From the NCBI GenBank assembly GCA_963734435.1, contig CAVTHA010000008.1, positions 124,001-188,000 on the forward strand: a stretch of 64,000 nucleotides of DNA, given 5' to 3'. Each line of letters opens with the position of its first letter. The first letter of the stretch is position 1. This document shows, piece by piece, positions 48,257 through 57,231 of this stretch. The position numbers were made by a program, and so were the translations under genes. The notes beneath the pieces were generated by a model. It had not been told where the DNA came from. It saw nothing but the letters and a program-made list of their open reading frames with translations, and ran no database searches. Origin of the DNA: Bog-756 sp963734435 (lineage in GTDB: Bacteria > Actinomycetota > Acidimicrobiia > Acidimicrobiales > RAAP-2).

Positions 48257-50662
48257 TCAGTCGTGCGCGGCTTCCACCGCCACCGTAGCGGCCTGGTCGA
48301 GGGCGGTGGCCTCGGCCGCCGGCAGCTCGCCGTCCATGGCCTCGGTCTTGCGCTTGGAGAAGGCGATCGCCGCCAGGAGCACGACCAGGGCCACTCCGGC
48401 GATGGCCAGGCGGGCCCCGGTGTGGACCCGGAGGGTGATCACGGCCGGCAGGATGAGCAGGGACACCAGGTTCATGACCTTGATCAGGGGGTTGAGGGCA
48501 GGCCCGGCGGTGTCCTTGAAGGGGTCGCCGATGGTGTCGCCGATCACGGCCGCCTTGTGGGCGTCGGAGCCCTTGCCTCCCTCATTGCCGTCTTCGATGT
48601 ACTTCTTGGCGTTGTCCCAGGCCCCCCCGGAGTTGGACAGGAAATTGGCCATGAGTTGCCCGGTGAGGATGGCCCCGATGAGGAACGCCCCGAGGGCGAA
48701 GTAGCTGATGCCGAAGCCCACGATGACCGGGGACAGCACGGCCAAAAGGGCCGGGGTGGCCAGCTCGCGCTGGGCGGCGGTGGTACAGATGGCGATGACC
48801 TTCCCGTACTCGGGCTTCTCCGTGTAGTCCATGATCCCGGGGTGCTCGCGGAACTGGCGCCGCACCTCCTGGACGACCGTGCCGGCCGAGCGCCCGACGG
48901 CCCGGATGGCCAGGGCCGAGAAGATGAAGGCGATCGAGCCGCCGATGAGCACGCCGATGAAGATCGTCGGGTGCGACACGTTGATCGACGTCTGGGGCAG
49001 GTCGAACAGCCAGTTGACGGGGGCACCCAAGGGCGCGTGGAGCCCGAGTTGCGAGCCGATGGTCTCGATGAACGAGGCGAAGAGGGCGATCGAGGCGATC
49101 ACCGCCGAGCCGATGGCCACCCCCTTGGTCACCGCCTTGGTGGTGTTGCCCACGGCGTCGAGGCTGACCATGACCCGCTCAGCTTCGCCGGTGAACTCCC
49201 CGGACATCTCGGCCACGCCGGCGGCGTTGTCGGAGACCGGGCCGAAGCTGTCCTCCGACACGATCATCCCCGCGGTCGAAAGGAGTCCGATGCCGGTGAG
49301 CGAGATGAGGTAGAGCGAGAGCTCGATGTTGCCGCCGGCCAGGCCGATCGACACCGAAATGGCGAGCACAATGGCGATGATGGCCCACACCGACGACTCG
49401 AGCCCGAGCGAGATGCCGGCCAGCGTGAGGGTGGCCGGTCCCGTCCGGGCCGTCTCGGCCACCTCCTTCACCGGGCTCCGCTCGGTCGAGGTGAAATGCT
49501 CGGTGATCTGGCTGGCGACCAACATCAGGACCACGCCCGTGAGCACGGCATAGAACGCCTTCCAGTAATGCAGGTAAGCACCGGCGACCACCGCGGTGCC
49601 CCCGATGGTGAGCACGCCCGCCGTCCACACGCCGCGGTTGATCGGGGCCATGGCATTGCGGTCGTTGCGGCCGGCCCGGACCACCAGCACGCCCACGATG
49701 GTGGCCAGGATCCCGATGGCCGGCACGGCGATGGGGAAGACGACGGTCTTGGCCGCGTCGGCGTTCCGGTGGATGGAGGCGAAAGCGGTCACCCCGAGGA
49801 TGATCGAGGCGATGATGGTGATCACGTAGGACTCGAAGAGGTCGGCGGCCATGCCGGCACAGTCGCCCACGTTGTCACCCACGTTGTCGGCGATGGTGGC
49901 GGCGTTGCGGGGGTCGTCCTCGGGGATGCCCGCCTCCACCTTGCCGACGAGGTCGGCCCCGACGTCGGCCGCCTTGGTGAAGATCCCGCCCCCGACCCGC
50001 ATGAACAGGGCGAGCAACGAAGCTCCGAACCCGAACCCGATGAGCACCGAGGTGGCTGTGTTCTGGAAGACGAGAACGATCACAGTCGCCCCGAGCAGGC
50101 CGAGCCCCACGCAGAGGAGCCCGGTGATGGCGCCGGTGCGGAAGGCCACCCTGAGGGCCGGCGGCATGCGTCCCTCCCGCGCCGCCGCCGCCGTGCGGAC
50201 GTTGCCCCGGACGGCCATGCTCATGCCGATGAAGCCGGTGAGCCCCGAGCACAGGGCGCCGGCCAGGAAGCAGATCACCCGGTAGATCCCGGCCTGGGCG
50301 AAGGTGAGGTCGGTGACCGTCTGGTGTAGCACCGCCACCGGGGCCCCGCCCACCAGCACCACGTGGGTGACGGTATGGGTGACCTTGGTGGCGGTGAAGA
50401 AGATGAGCACGGCGAGGGGGACGATGATGATCCCGATGGTCTTGAACTGCCGAGACAAGAAGGCCTCGGCGCCCTCCTGGATGGCCTTGGCGATGTCCTT
50501 CATCGACGCCGTGCCCTGATCGGCGGCGAGGACGCCCCGCACCAGCAGCAGGCCGGCCGTGATGGAGGCCAGGGCGCAGACCAGCGCAAAGTACAACCAG
50601 ACCTTTTCGGAGCTCGAAAGGAGAAAAGCCTGGTAACCCCCTTCAGCCAGGAGGTGGGTCAT
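48257..50662 (-). CDS. hppA: K+-independent H+-translocating pyrophosphatase
   Basis: A membrane pyrophosphatase of 801 residues with about 16 helices, pumping H+ on PPi hydrolysis. The substrate site is DVGADLVGKVEAGIPEDDPR and NVGDNVGDCAGMAADLFESY; a second acidic site is in KKYIEDG and DTIGDPFKDTAGPALNPLIK. In GNTTKAVTKG, about residue 490, Lys occupies the place where K+-dependent enzymes have Ala, so it is predicted K+-independent and proton-pumping. The ATG follows GGGAG. The 295-bp upstream region should hold its promoter. Confidence 0.96.
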   Translation of the reverse strand: MTHLLAEGGYQAFLLSSSEKVWLYFALVCALASITAGLLLVRGVLAADQGTASMKDIAKAIQEGAEAFLSRQFKTIGIIIVPLAVLIFFTATKVTHTVTHVVLVGGAPVAVLHQTVTDLTFAQAGIYRVICFLAGALCSGLTGFIGMSMAVRGNVRTAAAAREGRMPPALRVAFRTGAITGLLCVGLGLLGATVIVLVFQNTATSVLIGFGFGASLLALFMRVGGGIFTKAADVGADLVGKVEAGIPEDDPRNAATIADNVGDNVGDCAGMAADLFESYVITIIASIILGVTAFASIHRNADAAKTVVFPIAVPAIGILATIVGVLVVRAGRNDRNAMAPINRGVWTAGVLTIGGTAVVAGAYLHYWKAFYAVLTGVVLMLVASQITEHFTSTERSPVKEVAETARTGPATLTLAGISLGLESSVWAIIAIVLAISVSIGLAGGNIELSLYLISLTGIGLLSTAGMIVSEDSFGPVSDNAAGVAEMSGEFTGEAERVMVSLDAVGNTTKAVTKGVAIGSAVIASIALFASFIETIGSQLGLHAPLGAPVNWLFDLPQTSINVSHPTIFIGVLIGGSIAFIFSALAIRAVGRSAGTVVQEVRRQFREHPGIMDYTEKPEYGKVIAICTTAAQRELATPALLAVLSPVIVGFGISYFALGAFLIGAILTGQLMANFLSNSGGAWDNAKKYIEDGNEGGKGSDAHKAAVIGDTIGDPFKDTAGPALNPLIKVMNLVSLLILPAVITLRVHTGARLAIAGVALVVLLAAIAFSKRKTEAMDGELPAAEATALDQAATVAVEAAHD

Positions 50663-50905
50663 CGGTGAGGCTCCCTTCGGTTCACTGCGTCGATTCGACT
50701 CGTTGCGTGGTTACGTTCGGACACGCCGGATCCCGCGACCGCCCACGACCAGAGACATTGTCCCCCTGCGAGCAACAGCCATGCGGCCTGGGCCGAGGCG
50801 CGCCGTGTCGGTGCGCCGAATCCGGCAACGGGGGCAAGATGCTGACGAAATTGGGGGCTGTGGGCAAGGTAGGTCGGCAAGGTAGGCGGGCAGGGTGAGC
50901 CCTCG

Positions 50906-50938
50906 GGGCGAGTCTGCGGCGTCGGCAGACCCTCGCCC
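50906..50938 (-). terminator. hairpin after the KimA-OB gene
   Basis: GGGCGAG and TCTGC pair with GCAGA and CTCGCCC, a 12-bp stem with one bulged C and a 7-nt loop, 20 nt past the stop at 50958. It should end the permease transcript before the hppA promoter region. Confidence 0.6.
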
Positions 50939-50957
50939 GGCCTTCCGGCCGGCCAGG

Positions 50958-53444
50958 TCAGGTCGGCTCGACTCGGGCCTCGGGGCCGGCGATCAGCTCG
51001 TAGTCCGGGTTGAGGATGGCCTGGCGCCGGGCCCAGTCGCCGACCATCCCCTCGACGACCAGGCGCGCCCCGGGCTGGATGCCGGGAATGCGGCGGCGCC
51101 CCTGGAACACCAGCAAGAGCCGACCCGTCTCGTCGGCCAGCACACACTCGAGGTTGGACGTGCCCGCCCGGGGCTGGACGCGGACCGACTTCACTCGGCC
51201 GACCACCCGCACCCGGTGTCGCCACTCCGCCTGGCTGATCGGGATGGTGCCGGCACCACGCTCGCCGAAGGCGGCCCGGTCGAACGCCGCCCGGGCCCCG
51301 TCCCGCTCGGCCTCGCGGGCGTCGGCCCGGGCCGACGCCCGGCCGGATCGGGCCCCGGCCACCACCCGGCGCTCCGGCCGCTGCCTCAAGCGCCGCTTGG
51401 ACAGCCATCCCCCGGTCAGCTGGTAGGGCACCACGGTGGCGTTGACATGGGCGAGCTGGCCCACGGCGGCGGCAATCTGGTCGGCGGTGCCGTCATGGAG
51501 CACCCGGTGCCAACCGGCGGCGAACCCGCGACGGGGCAGGAGGATGGTGAGCTCGGTCTCGTGGTCCGCCACCGTCTCGGCGGCCAGCTCCAGGGCGGCG
51601 CGGGTGAGCCGGCGGTCCTCGCACTCCTCGACGTCGAGCGGGAGCCGGGTGAGTCCGAGGCGGCCCCATTCGGCTTCGAGGTCGGCGGCCACCCGGTTGT
51701 CGAGCGTGAAATGGACGGCCCGGAGTTCGTCGGGATGGAGCGTCCTGGCGTACTGAAGGGCGCGGGCGGTCGCCATGTCCAGCCGGTCCACCATGACCAC
51801 CACGACGTGACGGTTGAGCACGGGCGCCTCCGCCGCCTCGGCCGCCCCCTCCTCCAGTTGGTGCTCCTCGTTGACGTACTGCCGGTGCAACCCGAGGAGA
51901 CCCACCACACCGAGGGGCAGGATGACCAGGATGACCCAGGCACCCTCGGTGAATTTGGCCACGGCGATGATCACGAGGACGATGAACGACAGCACCGAAG
52001 CGGTGCCGTTGATGGCCAACCGCCGGCGCCAGTGGTCCTCCCGGTGGGTGTGGTGGTACTTGGCCATACCGGCGCCGGCCATGGTGAAGCCGGTGAACAC
52101 GCCGATGGCGTACAGCGGTATGAGCTTGTCCACCTTGGCCCGGGTGACGGCCAGAAGGATCACCGACACCACGGTGAGCACGATGATCCCGGTGGAGAAC
52201 ACCAGCCGGTGGCCGCGCTTGGTCAGCTGGCGGGGAAGATAGGAGTCCTCGGCGGCGAAGCTGGCCAGGAAGGGGAACCCGGTGAAGCTGGTATTGGCCG
52301 CCAGGATGAGGATGAGGGTGGTCCCCACCTGCAACAGCACATAGAAGAAATTGCCGAGGCCATGGGCGCCGTAGACGTCCTTGGCGATCTGGGAGATGAC
52401 CGTCGGGGTGCCCGACAGGTAGGGGACGGGGTGGGTGAGGGCGGCGAGCGAGGAGACCCCGAGCACCAGTGAGCCGAGGATGACCGCCATCATGACCATG
52501 GTGATCCGGGCATTGCGCGACTCGGGCCGCCGGAAGATGCTCACGCCGTTGGAGATGGCCTCGGTGCCGGTCAGGGCGGAACCACCTGACGCGAAGGCCT
52601 TGAGGACCACGAAGATGCCAGCGCCGTAGAGCAGTCCGCTCCCGCCGGCGCCGATGTGCTCGGCACCCGGGTGCCCGAAGACCGGCTGGGCGTGCAGGGT
52701 GCCGCTGATCGCCTTGACCGCCCCGACGGCCAGGAGGATCACCATGTTGGCCACAAAGAAGTAGGTCGGGACGGCGAACATCCGGCCCGCCTCGCGGATG
52801 CCACGAAGATTGCCGTAGGCGATGACCAGCACGAACAGGATGGCGATCCAGGTGGTGTCCGGGGTCAGGCCCGGAAACACCGAGGTCACGGCGGCCACAC
52901 CGGCAGCCACCGAGACCGCCACGGTCAGGGTGTAGTCGATGAGGAGGGACATGGCTGCCACCTGGGCCACGGTGAGACCGAAGTTCTCCCGGGCCACCAC
53001 GTAGGCGCCGCCCGCCTTGGTGTACACCTTCACCACCTCGAGATAGGAGAGGGTGACGAACAGGAGGACGAAGATCACCGCGATGGTCACCGGGATCACC
53101 AGTGAGAAGGCGGCGACCCCGATGGCCGCCACCAGGGGGATGAGCATCTGCTCGGTGGCGTAGGCCGATGAGGAGATCACGTCCGAGGAGAGGACGGCGA
53201 GGGCGGTGGGCTTGCCGAGCCGCTCGGACGACTGGCGATCGGAGGAGATGGGCGGGCCGAGCAACCGGTTCTTGAGGCGGTAGCGCAGGGTCTCGGGCAG
53301 ATCGACCTGGCCGACCGGTGTGGCCGTCGGCATCATCCGGGACGGGGCGGCCACGGTGGGGGAGATGGTCACTTCGGTCCCGTCCCCGTCCCGTGCCCCT
53401 GTCGGTCGAGCCGGGTCGACGCCGCCGGCTACCGATGGGTCCAC
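50958..53444 (-). CDS. KimA-like K+ importer (APC superfamily) fused to an OB-fold domain
   Basis: Residues ~80-560 form a 12-helix APC-superfamily transporter whose blocks (ALAVLSSDVISSSAYATEQM, GGAYVVARENFG, DYTLTVAVSVAAGVAAVTS, GGSALTGTEAISNG, LILAANTSFTGFP, LIPLYAIGVFTGF) match the KimA/YdaO potassium importers of Bacillus. A cytoplasmic domain follows (HVVVVMVDRLDMATARAL). After an Arg/Ala-rich linker (~690-740) comes an OB fold (VRVVGRVKSVRVQPRAG, ECVLADETGRLLLVFQ, RRRIPGIQPGARLVVEG), which in mycobacteria and Streptomyces is a separate gene in the same neighbourhood. 828 residues in one unbroken frame. Divergent from ceoB. Potassium as substrate is inferred from family. Confidence 0.85.
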   Translation of the reverse strand: MDPSVAGGVDPARPTGARDGDGTEVTISPTVAAPSRMMPTATPVGQVDLPETLRYRLKNRLLGPPISSDRQSSERLGKPTALAVLSSDVISSSAYATEQMLIPLVAAIGVAAFSLVIPVTIAVIFVLLFVTLSYLEVVKVYTKAGGAYVVARENFGLTVAQVAAMSLLIDYTLTVAVSVAAGVAAVTSVFPGLTPDTTWIAILFVLVIAYGNLRGIREAGRMFAVPTYFFVANMVILLAVGAVKAISGTLHAQPVFGHPGAEHIGAGGSGLLYGAGIFVVLKAFASGGSALTGTEAISNGVSIFRRPESRNARITMVMMAVILGSLVLGVSSLAALTHPVPYLSGTPTVISQIAKDVYGAHGLGNFFYVLLQVGTTLILILAANTSFTGFPFLASFAAEDSYLPRQLTKRGHRLVFSTGIIVLTVVSVILLAVTRAKVDKLIPLYAIGVFTGFTMAGAGMAKYHHTHREDHWRRRLAINGTASVLSFIVLVIIAVAKFTEGAWVILVILPLGVVGLLGLHRQYVNEEHQLEEGAAEAAEAPVLNRHVVVVMVDRLDMATARALQYARTLHPDELRAVHFTLDNRVAADLEAEWGRLGLTRLPLDVEECEDRRLTRAALELAAETVADHETELTILLPRRGFAAGWHRVLHDGTADQIAAAVGQLAHVNATVVPYQLTGGWLSKRRLRQRPERRVVAGARSGRASARADAREAERDGARAAFDRAAFGERGAGTIPISQAEWRHRVRVVGRVKSVRVQPRAGTSNLECVLADETGRLLLVFQGRRRIPGIQPGARLVVEGMVGDWARRQAILNPDYELIAGPEARVEPT

Positions 53445-53595
53445 CCCCTCAGTAAACCATGGGCATCCGGCCCGCCCGAAGCCCGGGCCAGCCAGGATAT
53501 GAGGGTCTAGCGGGCGTCCTCGGGCCGGAGAGCCCGCAGGGGCCGTGGGATCGGGGTGAGTTGAGATCCGGTGGCGATCCGTGTTGCATGGTCAG

Positions 53596-54318
53596 GTGCA
53601 TATCGTCATCGTTGGCTGCGGCCGAGTCGGCTCGGGCCTCGGGGTCGGGCTGGTGGCCCAGGGTCACACGGTCTCCATCATCGATCGCAACCCCAAGGCG
53701 TTCCGCCGCCTCCCGACCGATTGGCCGGGCAACACCGTGATCGGGTCGGGGTTCGATCGTGACGACCTGGACCGGGCCCGGGCCACGGAGGCGTCCGCCC
53801 TCGCTGCGGTGACCAGCGGGGACAACTCCAACATCCTCACCGCCCGCATCGCCCGCGAGACCTACGAGATCCCGAACGTGGTGGCGCGCATCTATGACCC
53901 GCGCCGGGCCCAGATCTACCTGCGCCTCGGCATCCCGACCGTCGCCACGGTGTCGTGGACCATCGACCAGGTGCGTCGGCGGCTCGTCCCCGGTGAGGTC
54001 GAGTCCGACTGGTCCGACCCCACCGGGACGCTCTCGTTGGTCGAGCGCGAGCTCCCCGAACGATGGGCCGGCAAGCGGTTGGCCGACCTGGGCCGACCGG
54101 GCGAAGTCACGGTGGTGGCCGTCACCCGGGCCGGCGTGCCCCGGCTGGACTTCGACGAACTGGTGGGCCAGGACGGGGACATCGTCCACCTGATGGTCAC
54201 GACCGCCGCCCTCGGGCGGTTCAATGCCCGACTGACCGGCGTGGCGCCCGCGGGTCCGGACCACCCCGTCACGCCGACCGGTGGCCCGGCCGCAGATCGA
54301 GGCGGGAGCCGGGCATGA
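53596..54318 (+). CDS. ceoB: TrkA-type K+ uptake regulatory protein, CeoB-like
   Basis: RCK/KTN protein. The Rossmann strand VHIVIVGCGRVGSGLGVGL binds NAD(H); IDRNPKAFRRLP follows strand 2 and NSNILTARIARE contains the usual cytoplasmic helix. A C-terminal TrkA-C domain (LPERWAGKRLADLGRPGEVT) follows. The GTG at 53596 gives the normal terminus; a GTG five codons earlier (53581) is also open. Its TGA overlaps the ATG of the next gene (ATGA). The pair corresponds to ceoB-ceoC of M. tuberculosis. Confidence 0.9.
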   Translation: MHIVIVGCGRVGSGLGVGLVAQGHTVSIIDRNPKAFRRLPTDWPGNTVIGSGFDRDDLDRARATEASALAAVTSGDNSNILTARIARETYEIPNVVARIYDPRRAQIYLRLGIPTVATVSWTIDQVRRRLVPGEVESDWSDPTGTLSLVERELPERWAGKRLADLGRPGEVTVVAVTRAGVPRLDFDELVGQDGDIVHLMVTTAALGRFNARLTGVAPAGPDHPVTPTGGPAADRGGSRA

Positions 54319-54977
54319 AGGTGGCCATCGCCGGGGCCGGCAGCGTGGGCACCGCCATCGCCTCCGACCTCCACGGCGGCGGTCACGAGGTCCTGGTCAT
54401 CGAGCAGGACCCCGACGTGGTGGACCGGGTCCGGGGCGAGCTCGACGTCACCTGGGTGGTGGCCGACGCCTGCGAGGTGGCCTCGCTCGACTCCGCCGGG
54501 CTGGCCACGGTCGACGTGGTGGTGGCGGCCACCGGAGACGACGAGGACAACCTGGTCGTCTCGCTGCTGGCCAAGCAGGAGTTCGCCGTGCCCCGAGTGG
54601 TGGCCCGGGTCAACCACCCGAAGAACCAGTGGCTGTTCACCGAGAGCTGGGGTGTCGACGTCTCGGTGTCCACCCCCCAGCTGCTCACCGCATTGGTCGA
54701 GGAAGCGGTGTCGGTCGGCAGCCTGGTGCGCCTCCTCCGCTTCGAAGGGGGCAACGCCCACCTGGTCGAGGTCACCCTGGCCGAGGACTCCCCGGCCACG
54801 GGCGTCTCGCTGGCCGACCTCGGCGTGCCGCGTGAGGCCACCGTGGTGGCGGTGGTGCGCGACGACCGCCTGATCGTGCCGCGGGGCGATACCCGGCTGG
54901 CCATCGGTGACGAGGTCCTCGTCCTCGTGACCTCCGATGCCGAGGACATGGTGCAACAGCTGCTGGTGGGGCATTGA
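54315..54977 (+). CDS. ceoC: TrkA-type K+ uptake regulatory protein, CeoC-like
   Basis: Second RCK protein, 220 residues: VAIAGAGSVGTAIASDLHGG, then VLVIEQDPDVVDRVRGEL, ADACEVASLDSAGLATVDVV and ATGDDEDNLVVSLLAKQEF. The C-terminal TrkA-C subdomain (DLGVPREATVVAVVRDDRLI, LAIGDEVLVLVTS) is complete; such domains bind c-di-AMP in some bacteria. It overlaps ceoB and the HAD gene by four bases each, so all three are one transcript. Confidence 0.92.
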   Translation: MKVAIAGAGSVGTAIASDLHGGGHEVLVIEQDPDVVDRVRGELDVTWVVADACEVASLDSAGLATVDVVVAATGDDEDNLVVSLLAKQEFAVPRVVARVNHPKNQWLFTESWGVDVSVSTPQLLTALVEEAVSVGSLVRLLRFEGGNAHLVEVTLAEDSPATGVSLADLGVPREATVVAVVRDDRLIVPRGDTRLAIGDEVLVLVTSDAEDMVQQLLVGH

Positions 54978-55768
54978 CGGTGCGGGCCGCGTTCTTCGAC
55001 CTGGACAAGACCGTCATCGCCAAGGCCTCGATCGCCGCTTTCGGCCGCCCCTTCTACCGGGGTGGCCTGATCAACCGGCGGGTCGTGGCCCGGGCACTGG
55101 TCTCCCAGATCATCTACCTGCACCTCGGCGCCAGCGAGCAGAAGCTCGCCCGAGTCCGGGAGTCGATGTTGATGCTGACCAAGGGCTGGGACCGAGAGCA
55201 GATCCGGCAGATCGTGCGCGAGGCGCTGGAGGACATCGTCGAACCGATCATCTATGCCGAGGCCCTCGACCTCATCGAGGCCCACCGCGCCGCCGGGCAC
55301 AAGGTGTTCCTGGTGTCGGCCTCACCCGAGGAGATTGTGCAGCCGCTCGCCGACCATCTGGGGGTCGACGGGGCCATCGCCAGCCGGGCGGTCGTCGACG
55401 ACGACGACCGCTACACCGGCGAGATGGAGTTCTACGCCTACGGCGTGTTCAAGGCCGAGGCCATGCAGGAGCTGGCCGACAAGATGGGACTCGACCTCGA
55501 ACAGTCCTCGGCCTACTCCGACTCCTACACCGACCTCCCGATGCTCGAGGCGGTGGGCCACCCGGTGGCCGTCAATCCCGACCGGGTCCTGGCCAAGGTG
55601 GTCCGAGAGCGTAACTGGGACGTCATGCAGTTCACCAAGCCGGTGCGGCTGCGCGACCGGGTGAGCGTCCCGAACCTGCCCATGGCGGCCACCGCCGCCG
55701 GCGTCACCGCCGCCGCCTCGGTCGGTGCCCTGGTCGCATGGCGCCTGGCCCGACGGGCCCAGGCCTGA
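54974..55768 (+). CDS. HAD-IB family phosphatase (SerB-like)
   Basis: A 264-residue HAD hydrolase: motif I FFDLDKTVI with the nucleophile Asp, motif II KVFLVSASPEE, the motif III Lys in GVFKAEAM, motif IV YSDSYTDLPML. This subfamily (HAD-IB, PSP-like) acts on phosphoserine or lysophospholipid phosphates; some are acyltransferase-linked. A C-terminal hydrophobic segment (AATAAGVTAAASVGALVAWR) may be a membrane anchor. The TTG at 54974 overlaps the ceoC stop; GTG at 54980 is an alternative. Confidence 0.88.
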   Translation: MTVRAAFFDLDKTVIAKASIAAFGRPFYRGGLINRRVVARALVSQIIYLHLGASEQKLARVRESMLMLTKGWDREQIRQIVREALEDIVEPIIYAEALDLIEAHRAAGHKVFLVSASPEEIVQPLADHLGVDGAIASRAVVDDDDRYTGEMEFYAYGVFKAEAMQELADKMGLDLEQSSAYSDSYTDLPMLEAVGHPVAVNPDRVLAKVVRERNWDVMQFTKPVRLRDRVSVPNLPMAATAAGVTAAASVGALVAWRLARRAQA

Positions 55769-55818
55769 GCCGGAAGGCCTGACCCTCCGTCCGGAAAGCG
55801 GATCGGTCCCGGACGCGG

Positions 55819-55850
55819 CAAAAGGCTGACTACCCGTCCGGGCAGTCAGC
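55819..55850 (-). terminator. intrinsic terminator with T-run, minus strand
   Basis: GCTGACT pairs with AGTCAGC and CCCG with CGGG across one mismatch, and on the minus strand CTTTTG follows directly. This is the best Rho-independent structure in the window and would end a transcript from the 24-codon gene at 55878-55952. Confidence 0.65.
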
Positions 55851-55877
55851 GCTTCGGCGGGTGCGGCAGGGGGTTGC

Positions 55878-55952
55878 TCAGGAAGGACGAAGCCGCTTGG
55901 CGGCGACGACCCCGAGGGCGACGATGATGGCGAGAATGAGGAGCTTCTTCAT
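55878..55952 (-). CDS. 24-residue single-pass membrane peptide
   Basis: ATG opens MKKLLILAIIVALGVV and ends with a basic tail (AAKRLRPS). Lys-Lys, a 14-residue hydrophobic helix and a C-terminal Arg/Lys cluster is the layout of bacterial membrane microproteins, for example the small DLW-39-like proteins of actinobacteria, though that resemblance is general. It is flanked downstream by a strong intrinsic terminator. The ribosome-binding site is weak (AGCGG). Convergent with the HAD gene. Confidence 0.6.
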   Translation of the reverse strand: MKKLLILAIIVALGVVAAKRLRPS

Positions 55953-56030
55953 GGCCGCTCATCGTACTCCCTCGTTCGGGGGCGTGTCCGGGGCAAAGAG
56001 CTTCTCCACCAACCCGTCGGACCCAACCGA

Positions 56031-56104
56031 GAGCCGGGCGGGGCGAGAGCCGGGCGGGGTCAGGGCGGGTGGGGTCAGGGCGGGCGGGGTCAGGCCGGGC
56101 GGGA
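56031..56104. repeat. G-rich tandem array (GGGCGGGGTCAG-like units)
   Basis: Units of GGGCGGGG or GGGTGGGG separated by TCAG or AGAGCC occur about five times in 70 bp, just past the sigma-factor stop at 56106. The plus strand has many runs of three or more G and could form G-quadruplexes; the sigma transcript would carry the C-rich side. Confidence 0.7.
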
Positions 56105-56105
56105 G

Positions 56106-57071
56106 TCAGACGGTGAGGAGATCCCTCGCCCCTGTGTCGGACGAGGGATGGCGGAGCTTCGACATGGCCCGGGCCTCGATCTGCCGGATGCGTTCGCGGG
56201 TGAGGTTGAAATGCTCGCCCACCTCTTCCAGCGTGCGAGGCTCACCCCGGTCTAGGCCGAAGCGCAGCCGCAGGATCTCCCGCTCCCGCTCGTCGAGCGG
56301 CGACAACAGGCGCCCGATCTCCTCGGGCAGGAGCGACACCGCGGCCACTTCGAAGGGAGACTCGGCCGACCGGTCCTCGACCACGTCGCCGAGCTCGGCG
56401 TCACCGTCCTCCCGCAGCGGCTCGGACAACGAGAGTGGCTCGGCCCGGAATCGCAGCGCCTCGACCAATTTGTCCTCGGGCATCTCCACCTCGGCGCCGA
56501 GCTCGGCCAGGGTGGCGGGACGCCCGTACTTGAGCTCGAGTCGCGCCTGGGCCTTCTGCACCCGGGCCAGCGTGTCCCCCGCATGCACCGGCAGGCGGAT
56601 GGTACGGCCGGTGTTGGCGATACCACGGGTGATGGCCTGACGGATCCACCAGGTGGCGTAAGTGGAGAACTTGAACCCCTTGCGCCAGTCGAACTTCTCC
56701 ACGGCGTGCATCAACCCGAGGTTCCCCTCCTGGATGAGGTCGAGGAGCGGTAGTCCCGACGCCTGGTACTTCTTGGCGATGGACACCACCAGCCGGAGGT
56801 TCGACTGGACGAAGGTCTGCTGAGCCCCTTCTCCCTGGAGGGTGGTCCGCCGCAGCTCCCGCCGCTTGGCCGGGGTCAGGCCCTTCGGTGCTGATGCCAG
56901 CTGGGCGTCCGCCTCGCGTCCGGCCTCGATGGCCTGGGCCAGGCGAACCTCGTCATCTTTGGTGAGTAGCGGATACTGGCCGATGTCGGTGAGGTACAAC
57001 CGGACCAGATCTTCGTCGTCTCGCTCGAGGCGCTCCTTTGCCAACTTCACCGGGTCCTTCGTTTTCCCCAC
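56106..57071 (-). CDS. RNA polymerase sigma factor, principal (group 1/2) type
   Basis: A 321-residue sigma-70: region 1.2 (LVRLYLTDIGQYPLLTKDDE), region 2 (RLVVSIAKKYQASGLPLLDL, GNLGLMHAVEKFDWRKGFKF, STYATWWIRQAITRGIANTG), region 3 (GRPATLAELGAEVEMPEDKL) and region 4 (EEVGEHFNLTRERIRQIEAR). There is no N-terminal region 1.1 or lysine-rich extension, unlike HrdB/SigA, so a group 2 (SigB-like) factor is likelier than the primary one, but this cannot be settled here. Downstream of the nadE operon with a 160-bp gap. Confidence 0.92.
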   Translation of the reverse strand: MGKTKDPVKLAKERLERDDEDLVRLYLTDIGQYPLLTKDDEVRLAQAIEAGREADAQLASAPKGLTPAKRRELRRTTLQGEGAQQTFVQSNLRLVVSIAKKYQASGLPLLDLIQEGNLGLMHAVEKFDWRKGFKFSTYATWWIRQAITRGIANTGRTIRLPVHAGDTLARVQKAQARLELKYGRPATLAELGAEVEMPEDKLVEALRFRAEPLSLSEPLREDGDAELGDVVEDRSAESPFEVAAVSLLPEEIGRLLSPLDEREREILRLRFGLDRGEPRTLEEVGEHFNLTRERIRQIEARAMSKLRHPSSDTGARDLLTV

Positions 57072-57231
57072 GAGAGTGGGGGACGGCCAACCCGTTCGGC
57101 ACCCATCCGGGGTCGCTGAACTGGGTATGGCGTTTTCGGGCGCAACGATTGCTGCTCTCGAAGTTTACCGGACCCGTCAACCCCTCCGAGCGCATGCGCA
57201 GGAAAACCACCTGTTCCCGAAGGCGCCGGCC

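Noticed and set aside
48263..50329. 688-codon plus-strand frame opposite hppA
   Set aside because: Antisense to a well-conserved pyrophosphatase; highly polar, Asp/His/Gly-rich translation is non-protein-like.
53445..53595. c-di-AMP (ydaO-type) riboswitch between KimA and ceoB
   Set aside because: I could not identify the conserved riboswitch cores in this 150-bp gap; a covariance-model search would settle it.
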